A stretch of 7,093 nucleotides of DNA from Thermoleophilia bacterium. GTDB taxonomy: Bacteria > Actinomycetota > Thermoleophilia > Gaiellales > Gaiellaceae. A program made the translations under genes and the position numbers. Position 1 is the stretch's first letter; each line of letters opens with the position of its first letter. Where the stretch lies: contig JADLFG010000083.1 of assembly GCA_020845695.1 (NCBI GenBank), forward strand, positions 1 to 7,093, written 5' to 3'. Below, one piece after another: positions 1-5,450 of this stretch. The notes under the pieces were generated by a model that saw only the letters and a list, made by a program, of their open reading frames with translations, was not told where the DNA came from and did no database searches.

Positions 1-105
1 GCCGACGGAATCGTCCTCGACCGCCTCACTGCCACCCAGCGGCGCATTCTCGAACTGCTAGAGATCAGGCCTCCCTGGCCCGAGCAAGGAACGCTAGCGG
101 CCTGA
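1..105 (+). CDS. C-terminal end of an unidentified gene, possibly a transposase (partial)
   Basis: An open frame enters from the left edge in frame 1 and ends at a TGA at 103-105, giving 34 residues that include LDRLTATQRRILELLEI and end in GTLAA. A basic helix of the type 'TxxQRRILELL' followed by a Pro-rich tail is common at the C terminus of IS1634/IS4-like transposases, which is why I suggest that family, but the piece is too short for certainty. Codon choice (cta, act, att, gaa, caa) is less GC-biased at third positions than in the neighbouring genes, which would fit a transferred element. It converges on the minus-strand gene ending at 122, leaving only 16 bp between the stops. It could equally be any DNA-binding protein tail. 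Confidence 0.4.
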   Translation, partial: ADGIVLDRLTATQRRILELLEIRPPWPEQGTLAA

Positions 106-121
106 AGTGCGGAAGATGGAG

Positions 122-967
122 CTAGCGCTCCGGCTCGAGCGACGCGAGCGAGAGCTCGGCCCGCTCCGTGTAGCGGACGTCGCCGGCGATCGACTTCGAG
201 ACGTTGTCGTTCTCCCAGGCGAGCCGGACCGGCAGTCCGTCCGGGACGCGCAGCCAGACGTCGAACGTTCCCCGCCCGCGCGTTCGCCCCGTCCACTCGA
301 CCGCGAGCGACACGTGCGCCGTCTCCACCTCCGTGGCACCGACCCGGACCGCCTCTGACCCGAGAACGCTCGCGGTCGCGGCCTCGTCGGTGCTCCCGGC
401 CGCGCAGCGCCTCGTCCAGGCGGTGCCGGCCGTCGCCTCGGCGGGGAGCCAGACCGACCCCGGGTCGCAACGGTAGTCGGTCTCCTCGCCGGTGCCGAAG
501 AACCGGTGGTACTCGCTGTACCGGGCGACCGTCCAGCCGTTCGCGCCCGGACAGAGCTCCCACGTCGTCGAGCGCTCGTCGAGCGCCTCCCAGGCGAGCG
601 TCAGCCCGCAGCCGCCGCGGTGGATCGCGATCGTCGTCTCGTCCGGGTAGTCGTGCTCCTGACCGAGGAAGATGTCGACCGACTCCGACCCGACCGTCTC
701 GTAGACGTAGACGCCGCTGTCGGGCACGGGCACGCCGGCCGGCAGCGGGGAGGTCGTGACCGCCTCCTCGGCGCGGAACACCGACACGGCCTGCTCGACC
801 GAGACCGGCTGACCGCCGCCCTGGAGAACGAGCAGCCAGAGCAGGAGCGCGCCCGCTCCGAGCGCGGCCAGTCCACCCGTTGCCCACACGAGCTTCCGCG
901 ACCCGCCGGCGGGGGCCGTGACCGCCTCCTCGTCGCGGATGAGACCCAGATCGTGGTCGTCGGGCAC
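122..967 (-). CDS. Membrane-anchored protein with exported domain, function unknown
   Basis: The product is 281 residues from a GTG start at 967. I do not recognise a named family. Residues 1-25 are a hydrophilic, acidic then basic cytoplasmic tail, and about 26-48 form one strongly hydrophobic segment (GGLAALGAGALLLWLLVL), so the rest should lie outside the membrane. The exported part has four cysteines (about 120, 139, 167 and 188), which would suit two disulfides, and alternating hydrophobic/polar stretches rich in Tyr, Trp and Thr that suggest a beta-rich fold. There is no lipobox, so it is a signal-anchor protein rather than a lipoprotein. It is the last gene of a probable three-gene minus-strand unit, 36 bp after the pore-like protein and downstream of uppP, so an envelope role is likely. 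No clear ribosome binding site precedes the GTG. Confidence 0.75.
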   Translation of the reverse strand: MPDDHDLGLIRDEEAVTAPAGGSRKLVWATGGLAALGAGALLLWLLVLQGGGQPVSVEQAVSVFRAEEAVTTSPLPAGVPVPDSGVYVYETVGSESVDIFLGQEHDYPDETTIAIHRGGCGLTLAWEALDERSTTWELCPGANGWTVARYSEYHRFFGTGEETDYRCDPGSVWLPAEATAGTAWTRRCAAGSTDEAATASVLGSEAVRVGATEVETAHVSLAVEWTGRTRGRGTFDVWLRVPDGLPVRLAWENDNVSKSIAGDVRYTERAELSLASLEPER

Positions 968-1003
968 GGCGAGAGCCCACGCTACGCAGCGGCGCGGCCG
1001 CCG

Positions 1004-1567
1004 TCAACCGTCCGGTCCGACCGGCGGTGTGGCCTCCTCCCGGGCCCGCGCCCGCCGCGCCTCGAGCAGGCTCGTCAGGTACGTCGTCAGAAGCGCGATC
1101 CCGGTCAGGATCTCGATCATCGTCGCGCTGCGCGCGCCGCGGCTCAGCGGGACGATGTCCTCCGGCGGCGACGTGAGCGCCGTCATCACGGCGTAGTAGA
1201 AGAAGTCGGCGAAGCGGGGGCTGTCGGCGAGGCCCGCGAACGTCTCCTCCGGGCGGTACCACCAGAGTGCCAGGTAGACGAACGTCCAGACGAGGAAGAA
1301 GGCGAGCCCGAGGAACGGCAGGCCGGTGCGCCGCACGAGCACGAGCACCGCCTGGGCGGCGCGCACCGACCCGGCCACGAGCGGCAGGCCGGCGGCGACC
1401 CTGCGCGTGGCGACGTAGAAACCGGCAGCGCCCGCGAGGGTCACGAGGCCGCAGCCGAGCACGAGCCAGCCCGCGCCCCCCGGCGTCAGCCGCGGCCGGA
1501 TCATCCCGATCGCGACGATCGCGAGGCAGAGCAGAACGAGCCGCCAGACGCCCGCGGGGACGCGCAT
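1004..1567 (-). CDS. Potassium-channel-like small membrane protein with altered selectivity filter
   Basis: The product is 187 residues from an ATG at 1567. Hydrophobic segments lie at about 8-23, 33-52, 84-101 and 149-168. The last two, with a re-entrant stretch at about 119-140 between them, look like the TM-pore-TM unit of two-TM potassium channels (Ion_trans_2 type). The pore stretch reads FFYYAVMTALTSPPEDIVP, resembling the usual YFxxxTxTTVGYGDxxP, but the TVGYG filter is replaced by TSPPE while the following Asp and Pro are kept. The segment after it (ATMIEILTGIALLTTYLTSLL) resembles a pore-lining helix, and a basic tail follows. No RCK or cyclic-nucleotide domain is present. Whether it conducts K+, another ion or nothing cannot be told from sequence. 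It lies 31 bp after uppP and 36 bp before the next gene, so co-transcription is likely. Confidence 0.75.
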   Translation of the reverse strand: MRVPAGVWRLVLLCLAIVAIGMIRPRLTPGGAGWLVLGCGLVTLAGAAGFYVATRRVAAGLPLVAGSVRAAQAVLVLVRRTGLPFLGLAFFLVWTFVYLALWWYRPEETFAGLADSPRFADFFYYAVMTALTSPPEDIVPLSRGARSATMIEILTGIALLTTYLTSLLEARRARAREEATPPVGPDG

Positions 1568-1598
1568 CGGCCCGAGGCTAGCGGACGGGCCCGACGGC

Positions 1599-2537
1599 TC
1601 AGAACGTGGCCGCGCGCACCCCGCTCGCGACGAGGAGCAGGATCACGGCCGCCGCGAGCAGGCGGTAGACGACGAACACGGAGTAGTCGTGGCGGCGGAC
1701 GTACCCGAGCAGCCCGCGGATCGCGAGCAGCCCGCTGCCGATCGCGGCGAGCGTGCCGACGACGAAGGGGCCTTTCCACCCGGCGGGCAGCTCGCCGAGG
1801 AGCACGTCGCCCACGCCTTCCCAGATCACGGCGCCGAGCACGGTCGGGATCAGCAGCAGGAACGAGAAGCGCGCCGCCGAGTCGCGGTCGAGCCCGAGCA
1901 GGCGCCCGGTCGTGATCGTGATGCCCGAGCGAGACACGCCCGGCGCGAGCGCGAGGCTCTGCGCGACGCCCATCGCGAGGGCGTGCCCGAGGCCGAGGTC
2001 GGCCATGCCGCGGTCCTGGCGGGTGCGGTCGGCGAGCCAGAGCAGGACGCCGAAGACGGTCAGGAGGATCGCGATCTGCCAGGGCTCGCCGAGGTGCTCC
2101 GCGATCACGCCCTCACCGAGTGCGCCGGCGAGCCCGGCGGGGATCGTGGCGACGACGACGAACCAGGCGACCCGCTCGTCCGGGCTCTCGATCCGCCGGC
2201 GCGAGATCGAGCCGAAGAGGGCGCCGAGCAGGCGCAGCACATCGGCCCAGAAGTACCCGACGACGGCGACGAGCGTGCCCAGGTGGAGGGCCACGTCGAA
2301 CGTCTGGTTGAACTCGTCGTGGGTCTCGAGGTAGGTCCAGTCGGCGAGCCAGGGAACGGCGATCAGGTGACCCGACGACGAGATCGGCAGGAGCTCGGTC
2401 AGGCCCTGGACGGTGCCGAGCGTGAGCGCCTGCCAGTCCGACAGCGCTCCCGGCGCCTCGCCGACGCCCGCGGCGGCGAGAACGAGCGCGACGAGCAGGG
2501 TCGCGCCGGAGACGGAGTAGATCCAGACACGGCCCAC
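1599..2537 (-). CDS. uppP: Undecaprenyl-diphosphatase UppP (BacA family)
   Basis: The enzyme removes a phosphate from undecaprenyl diphosphate to recycle the lipid carrier of peptidoglycan and other wall polymers; overproduction of family members gives bacitracin resistance. It is an integral membrane protein with its active site facing outward. Both family signatures are present: QGLTELLPISSSGHL at about 44-58, with the (E/Q)xxxE pair as Q44 and E48, and PGVSRSGIT at about 199-207, where R203 matches the essential arginine. FDVALHLGT at 80-88 is also typical. At 312 residues it is somewhat longer than the roughly 270-residue norm, mostly through an N-terminal hydrophobic segment (residues 1-28) before the usual start of the family. 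The GTG at 2537 is chosen because it carries this segment and sits at the right distance from a -10 element. It heads a three-gene minus-strand unit and diverges from the cytochrome gene. Confidence 0.95.
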   Translation of the reverse strand: MGRVWIYSVSGATLLVALVLAAAGVGEAPGALSDWQALTLGTVQGLTELLPISSSGHLIAVPWLADWTYLETHDEFNQTFDVALHLGTLVAVVGYFWADVLRLLGALFGSISRRRIESPDERVAWFVVVATIPAGLAGALGEGVIAEHLGEPWQIAILLTVFGVLLWLADRTRQDRGMADLGLGHALAMGVAQSLALAPGVSRSGITITTGRLLGLDRDSAARFSFLLLIPTVLGAVIWEGVGDVLLGELPAGWKGPFVVGTLAAIGSGLLAIRGLLGYVRRHDYSVFVVYRLLAAAVILLLVASGVRAATF

Positions 2538-2546
2538 GCGAGGGGG

Positions 2547-2553
2547 TATCGTA
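2547..2553. promoter_or_regulatory. Shared, symmetric -10 element of two divergent genes
   Basis: The seven bases TATCGTA read TATCGT on the plus strand and TACGAT on the minus strand, both fitting TAnnnT. On the plus strand a 17-bp spacer leads back to CAGACA at 2524-2529, which matches TTGACA at four positions. The predicted plus start near 2559 lies about 5 bases before the cytochrome GTG (2564). The predicted minus start near 2541 lies about 4 bases before the uppP GTG (2537). Both transcripts would be nearly leaderless, in line with the lack of ribosome binding sites. No good -35 is seen for the minus direction. Confidence 0.55.
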
Positions 2554-2563
2554 CCGGTGCCGG

Positions 2564-3073
2564 GTGAGTACGAACGAGATCATCCTCGCGGTCGTCTGCG
2601 GCGTCCTCGTGGTCTCGAGCCTCGTGGCCGCCCTCGTGCTGCCCGGACGCAGCCCCGGCTTCCCCGGCCGCAGGCTCCGCGCGTTCTTCCTCGCGGCGGT
2701 CGTGCTCGTCGGCGGGACGCTGGCGGCGGTCGAGGTGCTGGGCGGAGAGGACGGGGTCGAGGCCGCCTCCCCGGCGGTGGCGCAGACCGGGGACAGCGCC
2801 CCGCCCGCCGAGACGGCCGCGCCGGAGACCGGCGGCGACTCCGCCGCGGGCCGGGACGTCTTCCTCGACGCGGGCTGCGCCGGCTGCCACACCCTCGCCG
2901 ACGCGGGCGCGGCCGGCGCTGTCGGCCCCAGCCTCGACGCGGCGAAGCCGGCCGCGGCGCTCGTGGTCGACGTGGTCACGAACGGCCGCGGCGCCATGCC
3001 GGCGTTCCCGCAGCTCTCCGGGCAGGAGATCGCGGACGTCGCCGCGTACGTCGCCGCGGCGACCGCGGGTTGA
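2564..3073 (+). CDS. Membrane-tethered c-type cytochrome (cytochrome c6/cbb3-type domain)
   Basis: The product is 169 residues from a GTG at 2564. Two hydrophobic segments at about 5-27 and 40-60 are followed by a low-complexity Ala/Pro/Glu/Thr linker (about 61-93) and a small class I cytochrome c domain (about 94-166). The domain has one haem attachment site, CAGCH at 105-109 (thioether cysteines 105 and 108, His109 as ligand), then GPSLD at 121-125, and GRGAMPAFP at 141-149, where Met145 is the likely second ligand. The ending SGQEIADVAAYVAA is the usual final helix. Two membrane passes place the haem domain on the same side as the N terminus, presumably outside, where haem is attached. A role in shuttling electrons between membrane complexes is inferred; no partner oxidase or reductase is nearby. 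It diverges from uppP across 26 bp. Confidence 0.88.
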   Translation: MSTNEIILAVVCGVLVVSSLVAALVLPGRSPGFPGRRLRAFFLAAVVLVGGTLAAVEVLGGEDGVEAASPAVAQTGDSAPPAETAAPETGGDSAAGRDVFLDAGCAGCHTLADAGAAGAVGPSLDAAKPAAALVVDVVTNGRGAMPAFPQLSGQEIADVAAYVAAATAG

Positions 3074-3109
3074 GCGGTCGCCCGGCTCGCGCGGCGGACG
3101 TTCTCTCAG

Positions 3110-3200
3110 CGGAGAGGGCGGGATTCGAACCCGCGACCCAGCTTGTGACCGGGTACGCGATTTCCAGTCGCGCTCCTTAGGCCAACTCGGACACCTCTCC
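3110..3200 (-). tRNA. tRNA-Ser (anticodon GGA)
   Basis: Read on the minus strand, a 91-base gene folds as a class II tRNA. Acceptor arms GGAGAGG and CCTCTCC pair fully, followed by discriminator G. The anticodon loop CTGGAAA (3161-3167) gives anticodon GGA at 3163-3165. The long variable arm has a six-pair stem ACCCGG/CTGGGT, as serine tRNAs require. The T arm carries GGTTCGAATCC. The 3' CCA is not encoded. It would read UCC and UCU codons. It sits between the cytochrome gene (converging) and the MFS gene (same strand). Confidence 0.96.
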
Positions 3201-3211
3201 GGACGCCCTCC

Positions 3212-3217
3212 ATCGTA
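3212..3217 (-). promoter_or_regulatory. Likely -10 element (TACGAT) for tRNA-Ser(GGA)
   Basis: TACGAT on the minus strand ends 11 bases before the first tRNA base, so transcription would start about 5 bases before the mature 5' end. The same hexamer lies at a matching place before tRNA-Ser(GCT) and before uppP. No convincing -35 is visible, because that position is taken by a palindrome. Confidence 0.45.
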
Positions 3218-3223
3218 GGGCAC

Positions 3224-3245
3224 GGAGCGGGTCGAGACCCGCTCC
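3224..3245 (-). terminator. Hairpin at the end of the MFS gene
   Basis: Ten-base arms GGAGCGGGTC and GACCCGCTCC form a perfect inverted repeat with a two-base centre (in practice a 9-bp stem with a 4-base loop). It touches the TAG stop of the transporter gene. No run of U follows, so it would be a hairpin-only terminator. It may instead shield the tRNA promoter immediately downstream. Confidence 0.5.
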
Positions 3246-4474
3246 TACGCCTCCGCCGAGCTCGCGAGCGGCGCGTGCCCCGCGCGGGCCGCGCGGAGCA
3301 GGAACGGCGCCGCGACCGCGACCACGATCCCCGTCGCGGTTGCCATCCCCACGTACAGGGCTTTGAGCGAGATCGCCGTGGTGAGCGCGCTCGCGGCGGC
3401 GGAGCCGGCGGCCAGCGCGAGCATCACGAGCGTGCGGCCGAGGATCCCGACGGTGGACTGGAGCTCGAGCGCCGCCCGCGTCTGGCGCTCGCCGATGTAC
3501 GCGGCGGTGGCGACGTAGTCGGCGAGCGACATCGTCGTGTAGGCGACCAGAACGAGCGCGAACCCGGGCGAGAGCCCGACCGTCGCCGTCGCGAGCGCCG
3601 ACACGGGGATCGCGAGCAGCAGGATCCCGACCCCGCGCAGCCTGCGGGAGAGGGCGCCGACGACGGGGGAGGCGGCGATTCCGGCGAGTGCGCCCGCGCC
3701 GAGGACGATCCCCGCCCGGGTCGAGCTGAGCCCGAGCTCCTCGCGGAGCAGCGGCACGGCGAGGGCCCACGAGCCTGCCGAGGCGAACGCCCAGCCGACG
3801 CCGAGGAACGTGACCGCTCGCAGCACAGGATGGCCGAAGATGGAGCGAACGGCGTCGCGGACGATCGTCCGCGCCCGTCTCGCCGCGACGGTGACCTCGA
3901 GGTGGATCGCGGTTGCCCGGACGACGAGGGCCGCCAGCACCAGGGTCCCGGCCTCGGCCGCGAGCGAGCGGGCCGGCCCGATCGCGCTCACGAGCGCTCC
4001 CCCGAGCGCCGGCCCGGCCAGGAGGCCGACCGCCCACGCCGCGCCGAGCGTCGCCTGGCCGCGCACGTACTCGCTCCTGGGCACGACCGCCGCGACCGCG
4101 CCGAACACCGCCGCGTCCGAGAACACGCGGCCCGCCCCGATCGCGAACGCCGCGGCGAGCACGGCCGCGGTCGGCGGCGGCGACACGATCGACCAGAGCG
4201 GCACCGCGAGCGCGCACAGCGCCTGGGCCGCGTGGGCGACCCAGATCACGCCGCGGACGGGGAAGCGGTCGCCCACGACGCCGGCCGGCAGCGCGAACAG
4301 GACGTAGGGGAGCGTCGTGAACGTGAACACGAGCCCGGCAGCCGCCTCCGACCCGCCCTGCTCGAGCACGAGCCACGGCAGCGCGACCGTCGAGATCCCG
4401 TGCCCGGCGAGGCTGAGCGCCTGGGCGGCGAACAGCCGGCGACCGTCGCCCGTTGCGAGCAGCGGGTTGCTCAT
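3245..4474 (-). CDS. MFS transporter (drug/metabolite exporter type, MFS_3-like)
   Basis: The product is 409 residues from an ATG at 4474, the usual size for a 12-helix major facilitator protein. Hydrophobic helices run through most of the length, with a more polar cytoplasmic stretch in the middle (about 190-215) dividing the two six-helix halves. The loop between helices 2 and 3 reads AGVVGDRFPVRGV (about 64-76), a relaxed form of the MFS motif A (GxxxDRxGRR). The N-terminal FAAQALSLAGHGISTVALPW resembles the EntS/MefA-like exporter branch. The substrate is unknown: proton-driven export of a small molecule is the family norm, not something the sequence proves. A TAG stop at 3245-3247 abuts a hairpin. 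The start shows no ribosome binding site but overlaps the stop of a possible 19-codon leader ORF. Confidence 0.87.
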   Translation of the reverse strand: MSNPLLATGDGRRLFAAQALSLAGHGISTVALPWLVLEQGGSEAAAGLVFTFTTLPYVLFALPAGVVGDRFPVRGVIWVAHAAQALCALAVPLWSIVSPPPTAAVLAAAFAIGAGRVFSDAAVFGAVAAVVPRSEYVRGQATLGAAWAVGLLAGPALGGALVSAIGPARSLAAEAGTLVLAALVVRATAIHLEVTVAARRARTIVRDAVRSIFGHPVLRAVTFLGVGWAFASAGSWALAVPLLREELGLSSTRAGIVLGAGALAGIAASPVVGALSRRLRGVGILLLAIPVSALATATVGLSPGFALVLVAYTTMSLADYVATAAYIGERQTRAALELQSTVGILGRTLVMLALAAGSAAASALTTAISLKALYVGMATATGIVVAVAAPFLLRAARAGHAPLASSAEA

Positions 4475-4530
4475 GCCGCGAGGGGTCGCTCGCCGGTCTC
4501 GATCCCGGACGTCAGCGACTTCGATTCCAT
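4471..4530 (-). CDS. Possible 19-residue leader ORF upstream of the MFS gene
   Basis: An ATG at 4530 opens 19 codons (MESKSLTSGIETGERPLAA) ending in a TGA that overlaps the transporter ATG as ATGA, the classical arrangement for coupled translation. A minus-strand TACGGT at 4545-4540 would place a transcript start about 3 bases before this ATG, making the short ORF nearly leaderless while the transporter has no binding site of its own. I recognise no homologue, and chance open frames of this length are common in GC-rich DNA, so the call is tentative. Confidence 0.25.
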   Translation of the reverse strand: MESKSLTSGIETGERPLAA

Positions 4531-4588
4531 CTCGCGAGCACCGTAGACGATCCGGGACGAGACCTCTCCGGGGAGCGCGATCGCCCGC

Positions 4589-4617
4589 TTGCGCGGACCC
4601 GCGCGAAGGACTAAGCT
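4589..4617 (+). promoter_or_regulatory. Candidate promoter of the secreted DUF6636-like gene
   Basis: TTGCGC at 4589-4594 and TAAGCT at 4612-4617 are separated by 17 bp. The -35 keeps the TTG core and the -10 fits TAnnnT. A start near 4624 would give a leader of about 36 bases before the ATG at 4660. This lies in the 185-bp divergent spacer between the transporter and the secreted protein gene. Confidence 0.45.
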
Positions 4618-4659
4618 CGTGCCCTGCGCCAGCTCGCTATCGCCTGCCGCCGTGTCCGC

Positions 4660-5055
4660 ATGTGGCGTCTTCTCCTCCTCGGGGTCGCCGTCAGTCTGTG
4701 CTTCCCCGCCGGCGCCGCCCGGGGGCATGTTCCGCTCTCGCCGAGCTGGTCGAGCAACTACTTCTCCAGCCCGAGCGGGAACATCCGCTGCCGCGAGTTC
4801 GTCAAGAAGGACCTGATGGCGTGCCTCACGCTCAACGACAACTTCGCCGCGATCGTGCCCCTGTACGGCAACTCCCGCAAGCAGCGAAGCGTCGGCGCGT
4901 GGCAGTTCCCGCACGGGCCCACGCTCGACTACGGGGAGAGCTGGCGCGACCCTGGCCGCTTCCGCTGCAAGTCCCGCTCGGACGGGATGCGCTGCTGGAG
5001 CATCCCGACCGGGCACGGCTTCTTCATCAGCCGGGACACCTACGACCTCTGGTGA
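4660..5055 (+). CDS. Small secreted protein, DUF6636-like
   Basis: The product is 131 residues from an ATG at 4660; the frame is closed upstream by TAA at 4612 with no other start between. Residues 1-22 are a signal peptide (MWRLLLLGVAVSLCFPAGAARG) with a likely cleavage near AGA or ARG. The mature part shows the pattern I know from the actinobacterial DUF6636 family: FSSPSGNIRC at 35-44, a second Cys at 55, YGESW at 91-95, FRCKSRSDGMRCW at 101-113 and the ending GHGFFISRDTYDLW. Four cysteines (44, 55, 103, 112) should form two disulfides outside the cell. The function of the family is unknown to me. It diverges from the MFS gene and converges on the serine tRNA pair. Confidence 0.82.
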   Translation: MWRLLLLGVAVSLCFPAGAARGHVPLSPSWSSNYFSSPSGNIRCREFVKKDLMACLTLNDNFAAIVPLYGNSRKQRSVGAWQFPHGPTLDYGESWRDPGRFRCKSRSDGMRCWSIPTGHGFFISRDTYDLW

Positions 5056-5070
5056 TCGTCCGGTCGTAGG
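5039..5070 (+). terminator. Hairpin spanning the stop codon of the DUF6636-like gene
   Basis: Nine-base arms CCTACGACC (5039-5047) and GGTCGTAGG (5062-5070) are perfectly complementary across a 14-base loop that contains the TGA stop. No U tract follows. It may end the plus-strand transcript, or limit readthrough from the converging tRNA unit. Confidence 0.4.
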
Positions 5071-5111
5071 CGCCGAGACCCGCTCGATCGCGCGGGCCCC
5101 GGCTGGGAAGG

Positions 5112-5200
5112 CGGAGGGGGAGGGATTTGAACCCTCGAGGGACGAAGCCGCCCCTAACGGTTTTCGAGACCGCCGCATTCGACCGCTCTGCCACCCCTCC
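5112..5200 (-). tRNA. tRNA-Ser (anticodon CGA)
   Basis: An 89-base class II tRNA on the minus strand. Acceptor arms GGAGGGG and CCCCTCC pair and are followed by discriminator G. The anticodon loop CTCGAAA (5162-5168) gives CGA at 5164-5166, for UCG codons. A long variable arm with an AGGGG/TCCCT stem is present, and the T arm holds GGTTCAAATCC. No CCA is encoded. It lies 11 bases after tRNA-Ser(GCT) with no room for its own promoter, so the two are probably one transcript. Its T arm is nearly identical to that of its neighbour. Confidence 0.96.
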
Positions 5201-5211
5201 GGCGGGTCGAG

Positions 5212-5302
5212 CGGAGAAGGAGGGATTCGAACCCTCGAGGCAGGGAATCCCCCACCTAACGCCTTAGCAGGGCGCCGCCTTCAGCCACTCGGCCACTTCT
5301 CC
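5212..5302 (-). tRNA. tRNA-Ser (anticodon GCT)
   Basis: A 91-base class II tRNA on the minus strand. Acceptor arms GGAGAAG and CTTCTCC pair, with discriminator G. The anticodon loop CTGCTAA (5264-5270) gives GCT at 5266-5268, for AGC and AGU codons. The variable arm has an eight-pair stem AGGTGGGG/CCCTGCCT (with G-U pairs), and the T arm holds GGTTCGAATCC. No CCA is encoded. It is the first gene of a two-tRNA unit. Confidence 0.96.
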
Positions 5303-5312
5303 GTGCGGGGGC

Positions 5313-5318
5313 ATCGTA
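5313..5318 (-). promoter_or_regulatory. Likely -10 element (TACGAT) for the tRNA-Ser(GCT)-tRNA-Ser(CGA) pair
   Basis: Minus-strand TACGAT ends 10 bases before the first base of tRNA-Ser(GCT), matching the placement before tRNA-Ser(GGA). The region where a -35 should be is occupied by a 13-bp palindrome, so recognition may depend mainly on the -10. Confidence 0.45.
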
Positions 5319-5322
5319 ACAG

Positions 5323-5353
5323 CGTCGAGGCCCGCGGCAGGCGGGCCTCGACG
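5323..5353 (-). terminator. Strong hairpin between groES and the serine tRNA pair
   Basis: A perfect 13-bp inverted repeat, CGTCGAGGCCCGC and GCGGGCCTCGACG, encloses a 5-base loop. It lies about 100 bases downstream of the groES stop and just upstream of the tRNA promoter. There is no U run on either strand. A hairpin-type terminator for groES is the simplest reading. Confidence 0.55.
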
Positions 5354-5387
5354 GTCACCGGGGTTGATGGGAGGAGGACATCCGAGA

Positions 5388-5416
5388 CATCGGCGCGTCG
5401 CGAGGCGCGGCCGATG
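5388..5416 (-). repeat. Inverted repeat just downstream of groES
   Basis: Seven-base arms CATCGGC and GCCGATG, which can be extended by three pairs past a bulged G, lie 34 bases after the groES stop. It could be a first terminator or an RNA 3' end stabiliser preceding the stronger hairpin at 5323-5353. Confidence 0.35.
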
Positions 5417-5450
5417 CCCACTTCGGGGGATGCGACCGCGCGGCCGGGCC

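Noticed and set aside
93..127. Direct repeat GCTAGCG at 93-99 and 121-127
   Set aside because: Seven bases is too short to call a transposon target duplication or att site, and no flanking inverted repeats were found.
506..1915. Long plus-strand open frame (469 codons) across the minus-strand membrane genes
   Set aside because: It is extremely rich in Arg, Pro, Gly and Ala with no recognisable motif, runs opposite to three coherent proteins, and is typical of antisense frames in GC-rich DNA.
2399..3223. Minus-strand open frame (274 codons) over the cytochrome gene and tRNA
   Set aside because: It runs through a tRNA gene and the complement of a haem-binding domain, and shows no protein-like features.
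3275..4546. Long plus-strand open frame (423 codons) opposite the MFS gene
   Set aside because: Its product is an Arg/Glu/Asp-rich low-complexity string without domains, while the minus strand encodes a clear 12-helix transporter.
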